DNA of 64,000 nt. Origin: JADFGZ01 sp965222345 (GTDB lineage: Bacteria; Acidobacteriota; Terriglobia; 2-12-FULL-54-10). Below are positions 44,268 to 53,769 of this stretch, one piece after another. The position numbers and the translations under genes were made by a program. Where the stretch lies: the NCBI GenBank assembly GCA_965222345.1, contig CBDCTS010000002.1, positions 1-64,000 on the forward strand. Reading direction: 5' to 3'. The notes below the pieces were generated by a model, which did no database searches, had not been told where the DNA came from, and saw nothing but the letters and a program-made list of their open reading frames with translations. Position 1 is the first letter of the stretch, and each line of letters begins with the position of its first letter.

Positions 44268-46655
44268 ATGGTAAGAGCGATCGCAGGTTGGCTTGGAATC
44301 GCGTTGGTTGGGGTCGGCTACCTTCAGGCAGCTAGTCAGCAATCCTCGACATCAGCCGGGCCATCTTCCTCCTCGCACCGCGCTGTTCTGAATCGCTACT
44401 GCGTAACCTGCCACAACGAAAGACTCAAAACAGCAGGATTAACACTGGATCAGTTGGATGTTAAGAATGTCAGCACAAGCGCGGAGGTCTGGGAGAAGGT
44501 CATACGGAAACTTCGGACAGGAGCGATGCCTCCTGCAGGCATGCCTCGGCCGGATCAGGGGACGTACGTTTCCCTCGCCGCACACCTGGAGGCTGAGTTG
44601 GACCGCGCGGGCACAGCCAACCCCAACCCTGGAAGGCCAGTTGCGCATCGCCTGAACCGCGCCGAATACAGAAACGCGATCCGTGATTTGCTTGCGATTG
44701 ACATTGACAGCGCGTCGCTTCTTCCCGCCGACGATTCGGGCTACGGCTTTGACAACATTGGGGACGTCCTTTCCGTATCACCGTTGCTGCTGGAAAGATA
44801 CTTGTCAGCCGCTCGGAAGATCTCTCGCCTCGCGATCGGAAGTCCCGTTAGTCGTCCGGACTTCTCGACGTACGATATTTCCAGCTTTCTCCTGCAAGAC
44901 GACCGCATGAGCGAGGACCTTCCGCTCGGATCGCGTGGCGGAATCGCGATTCGACATTTTTTCCCGCTCGACGGTGAGTACGTTATCACTATCCGACTGC
45001 GAAGAACCTCTTCAGGTACTAGAATCGCTGGCCTCGATAAGCCGCATCAGCTAGATGTCCGGCTGGATGGTGAAAGAATTGAACGGTTCAAGTTTGGCGG
45101 CCATCCCGAGGATCAGTCCGACTCCTACGGCGCGGCGCCACGGAAAGAAGATGGCCGCCCAGAGGACGCGGGTTTAGAAGTACGCATCCCCTTAAACGCG
45201 GGAACGCGGCTGGTTACCGTGGCTTTTGTGAAGGAAGCTTCCAACCTCCCGGAGGACGTGATTCAGCCGGGTCTGTGGGACCGGGAGCGCGACAGAGCTG
45301 CCGTAGGAAGTGTCTCTATCAGTGGGCCTTACAACGCGAAAGGGCAGGGGGATACAGCTAGCCGCCGCAAGATTTTTGTGTGCCGCCCATCTGGCATCGA
45401 GGATGAGGAGCCGTGTGCTGCGAAGATTCTTTCGACGCTGGCACGTCGCGCTTATCGCCGGCCTGTTGCGGACGCAGATATCCAGTCTCTACTGAGCGTC
45501 TACAGAACCGGAAAAAGTAATGGAGGGTTCGAAGCAGGAATTGAGATGGCGCTTCAAGCTATGCTGGTTTCTCCAAAGTTCTTGTTCCGTATCGAACCCG
45601 ACCCGGCACACGTTCCACCGAACACCGTTTACGGCACCACCGACTTGGAATTGGCCTCACGTCTGTCGTTCTTTCTCTGGAGCAGCATCCCTGATGAAGA
45701 GCTGCTAGATTTGGCGGAACGCGGTCAGCTCAAAGATCCGGCAACGTTGGAACAGCAGGTACGGCGCATGCTCGCCGATTTCCGTTCAAAGGCGTTGATA
45801 AGCAATTTTGCGGGGCAATGGTTGTACCTGCGGAATGTCCACTCGGCGGTTCCCGATCTGGGCGAGTTTCCCGATTTCGACGACAATCTCCGCGTAGCAT
45901 TTCAACAGGAGACGGAGCTTTTCTTAGAGAGCACGTTGCGCGAAGATCGCAGCGTGCTGGAGTTGTTGGATGCGGACTATTCGTTCCTCAACGAACGTCT
46001 GTCGCGGCATTATGGGATTCCGAATATTTACGGGAGTCACTTTAGGCGGGTGACGTTGAGCGACGGGGAACGGAGAGGATTGCTGGGCCAGGGCAGTATC
46101 CTGATGGTGACGTCATATGGCAACAGAACTTCGCCGACCCTTAGGGGTAAGTGGTTGCTGAGTAACATTCTGGGGGCTCCCCCTCCTCCACCTCCACCGA
46201 ACATTCCACCTCTGGAAGAAAAGAACGAGGATGGGCTGCTTCTCTCGGTCCGCCAGCAGATGGAAAGGCACCGTGCGAATCCCGTATGTGCGAGCTGCCA
46301 CGCCCAAATGGACCCGCTGGGCTTCGCCCTCGAAAACTTTGATGCGGTCGGCAAGTGGCGAACCAACGAGGCGGGCATCCCTGTCGATTCCTCGGGAGTA
46401 CTGCCCGATGGTACTAAGTTCAAGGGGCCGGCAGGGCTTCGGACGGTATTACTAAGCAAGCCCGAACAGTTCATCACGGCCGTTACCGAAAAGCTTCTTA
46501 CGTATGCTCTGGGCCGTGGGCTCGAGTACTACGATGGTCCGGCCGTTCGCAGGGTCGTGAGGGGGGCCGCTGAAAGCGACTACCGGTGGTCCTCGATAAT
46601 TCTGGGTATAGTCAAGAGCACACCGTTTCAAATGAGGAGGTCTCGAGAACCATGA
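44268..46655 (+). CDS. DUF1587/DUF1592/DUF1588/DUF1585 cytochrome-type protein
   Basis: The protein has 795 residues. After a signal sequence there is an N-terminal heme-type motif CVTCH (about residue 45) in a planctomycete-cytochrome-like segment, GAMPPAGMPRP, then the DUF1587 block RLNRAEYRNAIRDLLAID, DUF1592 (LASRLSFFLWSSIPDEELL), DUF1588 (RTSPTLRGKWLLSNILG, with CASCH then MDPLGFALENFD) and a DUF1585 tail (ALGRGLEYYDGPAVRR). Such proteins are exported and occur next to DUF1552 genes in Planctomycetota and Acidobacteriota. A role in degrading complex substrates is suspected, not shown. Its stop overlaps the next start by ATGA. Confidence 0.9.
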   Translation: MVRAIAGWLGIALVGVGYLQAASQQSSTSAGPSSSSHRAVLNRYCVTCHNERLKTAGLTLDQLDVKNVSTSAEVWEKVIRKLRTGAMPPAGMPRPDQGTYVSLAAHLEAELDRAGTANPNPGRPVAHRLNRAEYRNAIRDLLAIDIDSASLLPADDSGYGFDNIGDVLSVSPLLLERYLSAARKISRLAIGSPVSRPDFSTYDISSFLLQDDRMSEDLPLGSRGGIAIRHFFPLDGEYVITIRLRRTSSGTRIAGLDKPHQLDVRLDGERIERFKFGGHPEDQSDSYGAAPRKEDGRPEDAGLEVRIPLNAGTRLVTVAFVKEASNLPEDVIQPGLWDRERDRAAVGSVSISGPYNAKGQGDTASRRKIFVCRPSGIEDEEPCAAKILSTLARRAYRRPVADADIQSLLSVYRTGKSNGGFEAGIEMALQAMLVSPKFLFRIEPDPAHVPPNTVYGTTDLELASRLSFFLWSSIPDEELLDLAERGQLKDPATLEQQVRRMLADFRSKALISNFAGQWLYLRNVHSAVPDLGEFPDFDDNLRVAFQQETELFLESTLREDRSVLELLDADYSFLNERLSRHYGIPNIYGSHFRRVTLSDGERRGLLGQGSILMVTSYGNRTSPTLRGKWLLSNILGAPPPPPPPNIPPLEEKNEDGLLLSVRQQMERHRANPVCASCHAQMDPLGFALENFDAVGKWRTNEAGIPVDSSGVLPDGTKFKGPAGLRTVLLSKPEQFITAVTEKLLTYALGRGLEYYDGPAVRRVVRGAAESDYRWSSIILGIVKSTPFQMRRSREP

Positions 46656-47992
46656 TGATTTTCAAGAAGGCTATTCCGCGTCGCACGTTCTTGCGCGGTG
46701 TAGGTGCAACATTATCCTTGCCGCTCTTGGACGGAATGATTCCGGCGTTCGCTTCCACCATTGGGAAATCAGGCTCACCGGTTCGCTTGGGATTTATCTA
46801 CGTTCCTATGGGGATCATCATGGAGAAGTGGACCCCGGCGACGGAGGGGCCCGGGTTCGAGATGACCCCAACTCTAGAGCCGCTGGCTCCATTTCGGGAT
46901 CAGCTTCTCGTGCTGAGCGGACTCGCTCACAATATGGGTCTCGCACTGGAGGGAGAGGGCGTGGGAGACCATGCGCGCGCTAGCGCCGTGTTTCTGACAG
47001 GCGCTCACCCGAAAAAGACGGAAGGGGCCGATCTCCGAGCTGGAATTTCCGTAGACCAAATTGCCGCGAAGGAGTTCGGCAACGAAACCCAGCTAGCATC
47101 GCTCGAGCTCGGATTGGACTCGAATGAGGTCGTCGGCCTGTGCGACACCGGCTATAGTTGCGCCTACACTAACACGCTCTCCTGGCGCTCTCCCACGACG
47201 CCGGTGCCGATGGAAAACAAGCCGCGCGCGGTATTTGAGCGCCTGTTCGGGGACAGTGACAGCACGGATCCGGCAGAACGGCTCGCACGGATCCAGCAGC
47301 AGCGCAGCATTCTCGATTTCGTAACCAGGGAGGTGAACCAACTCCTGCCAGGGCTTGGTCCCGGCGACCGTGTCAAACTGACGGAGTATCTTGAAGCCAT
47401 TCGAGACGTGGAGCGGCGCATCCAGATGGCTGAGGAACAATCTTCTCGGAAGCTGCCTTCGTTGGAGCGGCCCGTCGGCGTCCCGGACAAGTTCACCGAG
47501 CATGCCAAACTAATGTTTGATTTGCAGGTATTGGCTTACCAAACCGACCTAACCCGCGCAGCAACCTTCATGATAGGACAAGAAGGAAATGCCCGGGTCT
47601 ATGACGAACTCGGGATTTCCGACTCATACCATCCACTGACGCACCACCAGAAAGATCCCGAGAAGATTGCGAAAGTTGTCGAAATCGATACCCTGCATAC
47701 CCAGACTCTCGCTTATTTCCTGGAGAAGATGCAATCAACTCCTGACGGGGATGGTTCGCTGCTGGACCATTCGATGATCGTCTACGGAAGCGCCCTGAGC
47801 GACGGCAACCTGCATGAACACAACAACACTCCTACCCTTCTGATAGGGGGAGGAGGGGGCCGCATAAAGACGGGGCGTCACCTTCAGTATCCAGAGGACA
47901 TGCCGACAACGAATCTGTACTTGACAATGTTGGACAAGGTGGGGATTAACTTGGAGCGCTTTGGTGACAGCACTGGAAGACTCGAGCTCTAG
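46652..47992 (+). CDS. DUF1552 family protein, Tat-type signal
   Basis: The protein has 446 residues. The N-terminal PRRTFLRGVGATLSLPLLDG is a Tat-like signal. The body is the DUF1552 domain, related in fold to DUF1501/sulfatase-like proteins: RLGFIYVPMGIIMEKWTP, GDHARASAVFLTGAHPKKTEG, SIVYGSALSDGN-like MIVYGSALSDGNLHEHNNTP, and a final LGDS-like GDSTGRLEL. It is translationally coupled to the DUF1592 gene; the pair is a recurrent module of unknown enzymatic role. Confidence 0.9.
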   Translation: MMIFKKAIPRRTFLRGVGATLSLPLLDGMIPAFASTIGKSGSPVRLGFIYVPMGIIMEKWTPATEGPGFEMTPTLEPLAPFRDQLLVLSGLAHNMGLALEGEGVGDHARASAVFLTGAHPKKTEGADLRAGISVDQIAAKEFGNETQLASLELGLDSNEVVGLCDTGYSCAYTNTLSWRSPTTPVPMENKPRAVFERLFGDSDSTDPAERLARIQQQRSILDFVTREVNQLLPGLGPGDRVKLTEYLEAIRDVERRIQMAEEQSSRKLPSLERPVGVPDKFTEHAKLMFDLQVLAYQTDLTRAATFMIGQEGNARVYDELGISDSYHPLTHHQKDPEKIAKVVEIDTLHTQTLAYFLEKMQSTPDGDGSLLDHSMIVYGSALSDGNLHEHNNTPTLLIGGGGGRIKTGRHLQYPEDMPTTNLYLTMLDKVGINLERFGDSTGRLEL

Positions 47993-48018
47993 GGCCGTTA
48001 AGTAGGAAGTAGGAGGCT

Positions 48019-49494
48019 ATGAGTATCAAATTCAGGAATTTGCATGGCTGGTGGATAGTCCCTTTGCTGTCGGTTGCTAGCCTAGCCTCTCCCAGCAACG
48101 ACCTTCGGCTGGCTGAGGCGGTCAAGAAGGGAGACAAGCAGGTAGTGCGTTCGCTGCTGGGGAAACAGGCGAATGTGAATACACCAGAGGCAGACGGCAC
48201 AACCGCTTTGGTTTGGGCAGCCCACCGGGATGATCTAGAGATGGTGGAACTTCTCATTCATGCCGGTGCCGACGTAAACGTGGCAAACGACTATGGGATC
48301 ACGGCTCTCCTGTTGGCCTGTACTAACGCAAGCGCTGATGTGGTCAAAAACTTGTTAATGGCCGGGGCGGATCCAAACACTCGCTCAACCACGGGAGAGA
48401 CGGTGCTTATGGAGTGCGCCCGCACGGGCAATTTGGAAGCCGTGAAATCACTGCTGGCCCACGGAGCGGACGTGAACGCCAAGGAAAGCCAAGGCGGGCA
48501 GACGGCTCTAATGTGGGCGGTGGCCGAAAAACATCCGGAGGTTGCGCGGCTATTGACCGAGCACGGCGCGGATGTCCATGTTCGCTCCAAAGGTGGTTTC
48601 ACGGCCTTGCTGTTTGCCTCTCGTATGGGTGATGAAGACTCTGTCCATGTCTTGTTGGAAGCGAGAGCAAATATGAACGATGCCACCCTGGAGGGAATAA
48701 CCCCCTTGTTGGTGGCGAGCGCCAACGGCCATGAGGCACTCTCTATTTTTTTGCTGAAGAGGGGCGCTGACCCGAACGCGGCCGACTCCGCTGGGATGAC
48801 CGCTTTACACTACACCTTGCTTAAAGGAATGTCGAACATCGGTGGTGCCCAGCCTGATCTAGCCATCACGGCCTATAGGTTTCGACCCAACATGGTGAAG
48901 TTGGCGAAGGCGTTGCTGGCGCATGATGCCGATCCGAACGCCCGACTAGTGAAGGCGCGGCGGATGCCTTTCGGTAATACTCCCCGATTCAGTTTGGTCG
49001 GCGCGACGCCATTTTTGCTGGCAGCAGGAGCCTCCGATGTCGGACTCATGCGCTTCCTGGTTGCCAATGGAGCGGATCCTCTACTTGGGACAGAGAAGAA
49101 TGTGACACCATTAATGGTGGCGGCAGGCCTTGGCCGATACCAGGACTTCCCCACCGGGGAAGAGAAAAACGCCCTAGAAGCCGCCAAGTTGGCGACGGAA
49201 TTGGGTAGCGAAGTCAATGCGGTCGGTGAGAACGGCTATACCGCACTGCATGGCGCGGCATATGTGGGAGCAAATTCGATCATAGAATTCCTAGTGGAAA
49301 AGAGTGCGAAGCTGGATGTCGAAGACACCTTTAAGCAGACTCCGCTGAGTATCGCGCAGGGCATTATAGGGGCGGGCATTGTGGACTTTTCGAAGAAGCC
49401 CTTTGGCCCGCATCCGAGTGCAGCGAATCTGCTCCTCAAGTTAGGGGCTATGCCCGTAGGCCCGCATATGAAGAACAACGATGTGAGCAAGTAA
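48019..49494 (+). CDS. Exported ankyrin-repeat protein
   Basis: The protein has 491 residues with a signal peptide and about ten ankyrin repeats, for example DGTTALVWAAHRDDLEMVELLIHAGADVNVAN and GETVLMECARTGNLEAVKSLLAHGADVNAKE. Ankyrin repeats mediate protein contacts. It follows the DUF1592/DUF1552 pair in the same orientation 26 bp downstream, a three-gene arrangement common in Acidobacteriota, so it is probably an accessory or scaffold in that system. Confidence 0.88.
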   Translation: MSIKFRNLHGWWIVPLLSVASLASPSNDLRLAEAVKKGDKQVVRSLLGKQANVNTPEADGTTALVWAAHRDDLEMVELLIHAGADVNVANDYGITALLLACTNASADVVKNLLMAGADPNTRSTTGETVLMECARTGNLEAVKSLLAHGADVNAKESQGGQTALMWAVAEKHPEVARLLTEHGADVHVRSKGGFTALLFASRMGDEDSVHVLLEARANMNDATLEGITPLLVASANGHEALSIFLLKRGADPNAADSAGMTALHYTLLKGMSNIGGAQPDLAITAYRFRPNMVKLAKALLAHDADPNARLVKARRMPFGNTPRFSLVGATPFLLAAGASDVGLMRFLVANGADPLLGTEKNVTPLMVAAGLGRYQDFPTGEEKNALEAAKLATELGSEVNAVGENGYTALHGAAYVGANSIIEFLVEKSAKLDVEDTFKQTPLSIAQGIIGAGIVDFSKKPFGPHPSAANLLLKLGAMPVGPHMKNNDVSK

Positions 49495-49670
49495 ACTCCA
49501 TAAAAGGGGCGGGATTTACCCTACCTTCTTGACTGCCTCTAAGCAGCCGAGGTTCAGTTCAGAATAAACCAATCGAAGTAGTGATTGACTTACGCTCCGT
49601 CGCTCCAAGAGAACCATTCACTCAATCTCCTCTCTGCCTTTTGGAATTGAAATCACTGAAATTTCAATCT

Positions 49671-51341
49671 CTAATCAGGGAAATTGACGATGAAGTATGT
49701 CGGGTTGGAGGGGCCTCCTCCAGAACCGGGATTCATGACTGACACCGCGTAGGTGCCCACATTCTTCAAGAGAATACCGTCCAAGGTAGCAGTCAAAGTG
49801 GAGTGGTTGATGAATTGCGTCGGTACGTCGGTCGAATCAAAACGAACCAGAGACCGTGGCGTAAATCTCTTTCCAGTCAACTGAATGGTTACTCCTACGC
49901 TTCCAGCCCGTGCGATTCCAGGCGAAATTGCGACAATCTCCGGTCCCCTGTATTCAAGTGGCGTGTCAACATAGAAGGTGCGTGGCAATGGATTTCGGAA
50001 GTTTGGATCCAAATGGGTATCCACGATCTTGCCGTCCAATATCACCGTGTGAACTTTGCTCGTAACGCGGATATCGGCTAACGGATCTCCTTCAATTATA
50101 ATCAAATCGGCAAACTTCCCCGGTTCCACGGTGCCCAAGTCCTTCTCTTTGTGCAGCAACTCCGCCGACCACTTTGTAGATGCCATAATAGCCTGCATCG
50201 GGGTCAAACCGGCTTTTACCAAGCCCTCCATCTCAACGGCCATTGCTAAGCCTGCTATATTGGTAGGGCTGGATCTCGGACCACTATCTGGACCGGTGAC
50301 TACCTTACCGCCAGCTTGGACTAACCTACGGATAAATTCCCGAAAGTTCCGTAGAGCCTCCTCCCGTTCTTGCATCCGGGTTGGGTATTGCTCCGTGTCT
50401 GCGGCCTCTATCGCTCTTAACCAGGACTCGCGTCTGGCGGCAGTAATGAAATGCGACGACGGGTCTCGCAGCAGTTTTCCCACCACGTCAAACCACTCGC
50501 GGCTCTCTGGCGTTCCCCGAGTGAGGGTAGGGTTAAGATAGACTCCGTTCCTGACCATAAGGTCAATCAAGGGGTCGAATAACGATGGGTCCATCTCCGA
50601 TTCAGGTTTTGCCGGGTCCCGACGTGTAGAATGGGCAATCGGCCTTGCATGCTCGATAAACTTCATCCCGACCATTATGGCTTCCCGCGCATCCCGAGTG
50701 TGGCCTACCACCTCCAGCCCAACTTTGTGTGCTTCCTCAACCACGGCTTTCAGCGAATCGACGCTGAGGCCTTCGTAAACTTTTATTGCGTCGACACCCT
50801 GTTGGATGAGCCTAAGAGTTGCTGCCCTCGCTTCCTCGGGTGTCCTCGTATGAACCCGATAGGCAGCACGAGCGGCAAAAGTGCTTGGCTCGCTAAGCTC
50901 CGGAGGACCGTCGATGATCGCACCAGTCACAAACATACGGGGCCCTACAATTCTACCTTTCTTGATTGCATCTCTCTGGGCGATGACCCAGTCGGTCGGA
51001 TTCGCAGTATCGTAAACAGTCGTCACTCCATGATGGAGAAAGAGCTGAGGCATGAAGTCCAGAAAATGAACGTGGGCGTCAATTAACCCTGGCAACACAG
51101 TCTTCCCTTCCGCATGGATCACTTGTGCCTGGGCAGGATAGTCTATGCTTCCGTTGGTTGCGACCGTTTTGATCCGCGAGCCCTCAATCACGATGACTGA
51201 ATCCTGGATGGAGTCCCGGCCAGTGCCGTCAATCAGCATTCCTCCCTCGATCACGAGGGTCTCGTTCTGGCCCCACGCCGGATCAAATATCGTGATAAGC
51301 AGAAGTAGCAAGATTATTGGTATGTCAATTCGTGGCTTCAT
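49671..51341 (-). CDS. Secreted amidohydrolase with C-terminal IPT/Ig-like domain
   Basis: The protein has 556 residues. A signal peptide (IPIILLLLLITIFDPAWG) is followed by the metal-dependent amidohydrolase barrel: PGLIDAHVHFLDF (HxH), DAIKVYEG (probable carbamylated Lys), VGHTRD, FIEHARP and VTGPDSG (Asp). The cyclic-imidase/prolidase-like C-terminal piece GTVEPGKFADLIIIEGDPL follows. About 100 extra residues (VAISPGIARAGSVGVTIQLTG) look like an IPT/TIG immunoglobulin-like fold, unusual on amidohydrolases. The substrate, possibly a peptide or cyclic amide, is unknown. Confidence 0.87.
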   Translation of the reverse strand: MKPRIDIPIILLLLLITIFDPAWGQNETLVIEGGMLIDGTGRDSIQDSVIVIEGSRIKTVATNGSIDYPAQAQVIHAEGKTVLPGLIDAHVHFLDFMPQLFLHHGVTTVYDTANPTDWVIAQRDAIKKGRIVGPRMFVTGAIIDGPPELSEPSTFAARAAYRVHTRTPEEARAATLRLIQQGVDAIKVYEGLSVDSLKAVVEEAHKVGLEVVGHTRDAREAIMVGMKFIEHARPIAHSTRRDPAKPESEMDPSLFDPLIDLMVRNGVYLNPTLTRGTPESREWFDVVGKLLRDPSSHFITAARRESWLRAIEAADTEQYPTRMQEREEALRNFREFIRRLVQAGGKVVTGPDSGPRSSPTNIAGLAMAVEMEGLVKAGLTPMQAIMASTKWSAELLHKEKDLGTVEPGKFADLIIIEGDPLADIRVTSKVHTVILDGKIVDTHLDPNFRNPLPRTFYVDTPLEYRGPEIVAISPGIARAGSVGVTIQLTGKRFTPRSLVRFDSTDVPTQFINHSTLTATLDGILLKNVGTYAVSVMNPGSGGGPSNPTYFIVNFPD

Positions 51342-51850
51342 GATTCCCCTTCCCTTTACCCATCCGTGAATCGTAAGTGTAAAGATGCCGCATCAAGGAG
51401 ATTTTCAACAAGAGTTTAGGCAACTGCTCATCTGAACGTGCAGAACGTCTATGTAATAGTCATTTTCTTGAACGCCGCTTCTGACTTCAAGATACCGGAC
51501 GAGCAGCATCGTATCCATTCTGCAAATGGCTGCAATCAAAGGGGGATTCGCTGGCGACGTTGTGCCGGTATGGGTCGATACCTTCGTTCGGACCAAATTC
51601 CCAGTGTCCCCTCAACAACACCCGTTTTTCAAAAGCGTTAGCTATATACATGCAATAGGCACGCTGAACGGATGCTTACCCTTACTCTTAGCTGATCGAA
51701 TTGTGGCAGAGAGAGTTCCGCATGACAAAAGCGCGGCGAAAGTAGCGGATATGCCGCCCACTTTTCGCCCGCGCAGGAGCGAAGGTACAAGACTAGGGAA
51801 CTTGCTGGAATTTAAGGGTCTTTCAGGGTTCCTTTCTGGTATTCCCACTT
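51342..51850. other. Intergenic region, no supported gene
   Basis: A plus-strand open frame from 51526 covers most of this spacer but shows no domain, no signal and no ribosome site, and it runs antisense into the next gene. I do not call it. Confidence 0.5.
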
Positions 51851-53530
51851 CTAATCGAGTGGTTCCAGCCGCGCAATTCTTCCCAGATGGCTTTGCCCAT
51901 ACCATACGGCGACTGAAGCAGCAGAATGGTCTAGATCAATCTTCTGGATTTGCATATACCCATTCGACGATCCCGGGTAGGTTGTGACTTCACCGGTTGT
52001 CGGATTGAGCCGAACGACATACTCTGTAAACTCTCCACCGCCCCATACCTCACCGTTCTTGTCTACTCCCACGACAGCATATATTCCCCCCAAAGAAGGG
52101 TCGGGAGCAACGGACCATTCCTTAATCTGCTTCGTCTTGGGGTCGAACATGCCGATCTTGCCGACGTAGTATTCTGCAAACCAGAACCGATCCTGGCTGT
52201 CGACAGTACCCCGGCGAGACCCGGCATCTGGAGTAGGAGTTGGATAGAGTTCCCATTCGCCGGTCTTTCCGTTCAGTACCCCAATCGTACTAAATTGCAG
52301 GCTGGCCAGATACAAATTCCCGCGTGAATCTGGCTCATACCCATAAAATCTCAGAGGCTGCCCATCAGGGTAAGGCCACCTCTTGATCTCGCCTGTCTTC
52401 GGATCCAGCCTGATTGCTTCGCCGGATCGGGGCGCAGTAACGCCATCGCCGGTATTCCTCCTGTTCCATACCATTCCGTCAGACGCAATAGGTCCTGAAC
52501 CCATGCCCTCCCATATGGTGAACTTTTCGGTTCTCTTGTCGAATTTCGCGATTCCTCCTGATACGCCCATCCACGGATTTCCTTCCGGATCAATTCTGAC
52601 AGTGTTGGTGGTTTGATGCTCAGGGTGTTCGGGGTCTGCTGTGGGCGATAGCCACTCCTTAATCTCTCCTGTCCGTGGGTTGAGCCTTCCGAGGTAGGGA
52701 TTGCTGTGATCGGTATACCAGACCATACCGTCCGGGTCTACGGCCGCATCGTGCGGCTGAGCCGCCCGCCGAGGCAAATCCCACTCGGTGAGGATCATCT
52801 TCGTAGACCTTCCCTTCAGGCGTGGCAGCGTCTTGAGTTCGAATGGCCATGTGCCGTCCGGGCGAGAACCCAGATTGATGGAACTCAAAAACTCAGCCAA
52901 ACGTTCCGCTCCGGGTTTCATTGGAGCCAGAGTTTGGCGCTTATGGGTTAGAGTGATTTCCCCCGGTTCGTAAAGAGCGGCCTCGGTGTAAGTCCACATT
53001 CGCCTTAAAACCGGCAGCCAAGCATTGCCTTGATACTTGCTCTTCATCACCGCGGTTAGGGAGTGGCAGCCGATGCAAGGGGTCCCGAACTTGAAATCAT
53101 CGAATACCCTTTTCTTAATCTCCGGAACACTGAGCATCCAGTCTCCATTTGTCATCTGGGAAACGATATCTTTCGTTTTCTGGAGCTTTAGATTAGCTTG
53201 AGCCGTTTTATTAGCTTCCACCTTCACCACACCCGGATCCTCCAGGTCATACCCAATGGCCCGTATCTTGAGATGGTAATTGCCGGGCTGGAGCCGGTCT
53301 CCCGGGAAAGCATAGCGACCCTGATTGTCGCTTACTACCGTCACGGTGATGTGGCTGCCCTCTTTCTTGGCGCTTACCAGAACCCCCTCCATTTGGTTCT
53401 CTTCCTGTGAGCTGACGACTCCGCTTAGGGCAGCAGGATTTTCACCCCTTGATGGATTACCAGACAGAAACCATAAGAGGATTCCCACCATCCAGACAAA
53501 AAGCTTAATTGAACTCGCCTTTGGTTTCAT
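51851..53530 (-). CDS. Exported carboxypeptidase-regulatory / CxxCH / Vgb-like propeller protein (second copy of type)
   Basis: The protein has 559 residues. ATG 53530 follows AGGAGGAACGTGCT. The signal peptide is KLFVWMVGILLWFLSG. The layout matches the protein at 7523-9340: a carboxypeptidase-regulatory sandwich (GVLVSAKKEGSHITVTVVSD), a heme-type CIGCH near residue 145, and a Vgb-like propeller (AVDPDGMVWYTDHSNPYLGRL, EVWGGGEFTEYVVRLNPTTG). The two differ in detail and are paralogues rather than recent copies. No cytochrome c gene adjoins this one. Function is unknown. Confidence 0.83.
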   Translation of the reverse strand: MKPKASSIKLFVWMVGILLWFLSGNPSRGENPAALSGVVSSQEENQMEGVLVSAKKEGSHITVTVVSDNQGRYAFPGDRLQPGNYHLKIRAIGYDLEDPGVVKVEANKTAQANLKLQKTKDIVSQMTNGDWMLSVPEIKKRVFDDFKFGTPCIGCHSLTAVMKSKYQGNAWLPVLRRMWTYTEAALYEPGEITLTHKRQTLAPMKPGAERLAEFLSSINLGSRPDGTWPFELKTLPRLKGRSTKMILTEWDLPRRAAQPHDAAVDPDGMVWYTDHSNPYLGRLNPRTGEIKEWLSPTADPEHPEHQTTNTVRIDPEGNPWMGVSGGIAKFDKRTEKFTIWEGMGSGPIASDGMVWNRRNTGDGVTAPRSGEAIRLDPKTGEIKRWPYPDGQPLRFYGYEPDSRGNLYLASLQFSTIGVLNGKTGEWELYPTPTPDAGSRRGTVDSQDRFWFAEYYVGKIGMFDPKTKQIKEWSVAPDPSLGGIYAVVGVDKNGEVWGGGEFTEYVVRLNPTTGEVTTYPGSSNGYMQIQKIDLDHSAASVAVWYGQSHLGRIARLEPLD

Positions 53531-53769
53531 AGCACGTTCCTCCTTAGAACCTGTTTGCCTTCCCCCGTTTGATAGGAAAAATCCCAATATAACTCTCTCA
53601 AATCCATCGACTAGAATGTCTATCTGAGGCCAACCGGAAGTTGCAGAACCGTGCCCAGAGTGCTCGTAATCCGTCCTGGACTAGTCTGAGTCCTTCCGAA
53701 TATTTTATTTTCTAACTGCGGAACTCTAAAATCGAAACCAACCTATTGTCAAGTCTTTTTTTGAAGGTT

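Noticed and set aside
51526..51987. A 153-codon plus-strand ORF downstream of the second heme-propeller gene
   Set aside because: It runs antisense into that gene, with no ribosome site and no recognisable feature.
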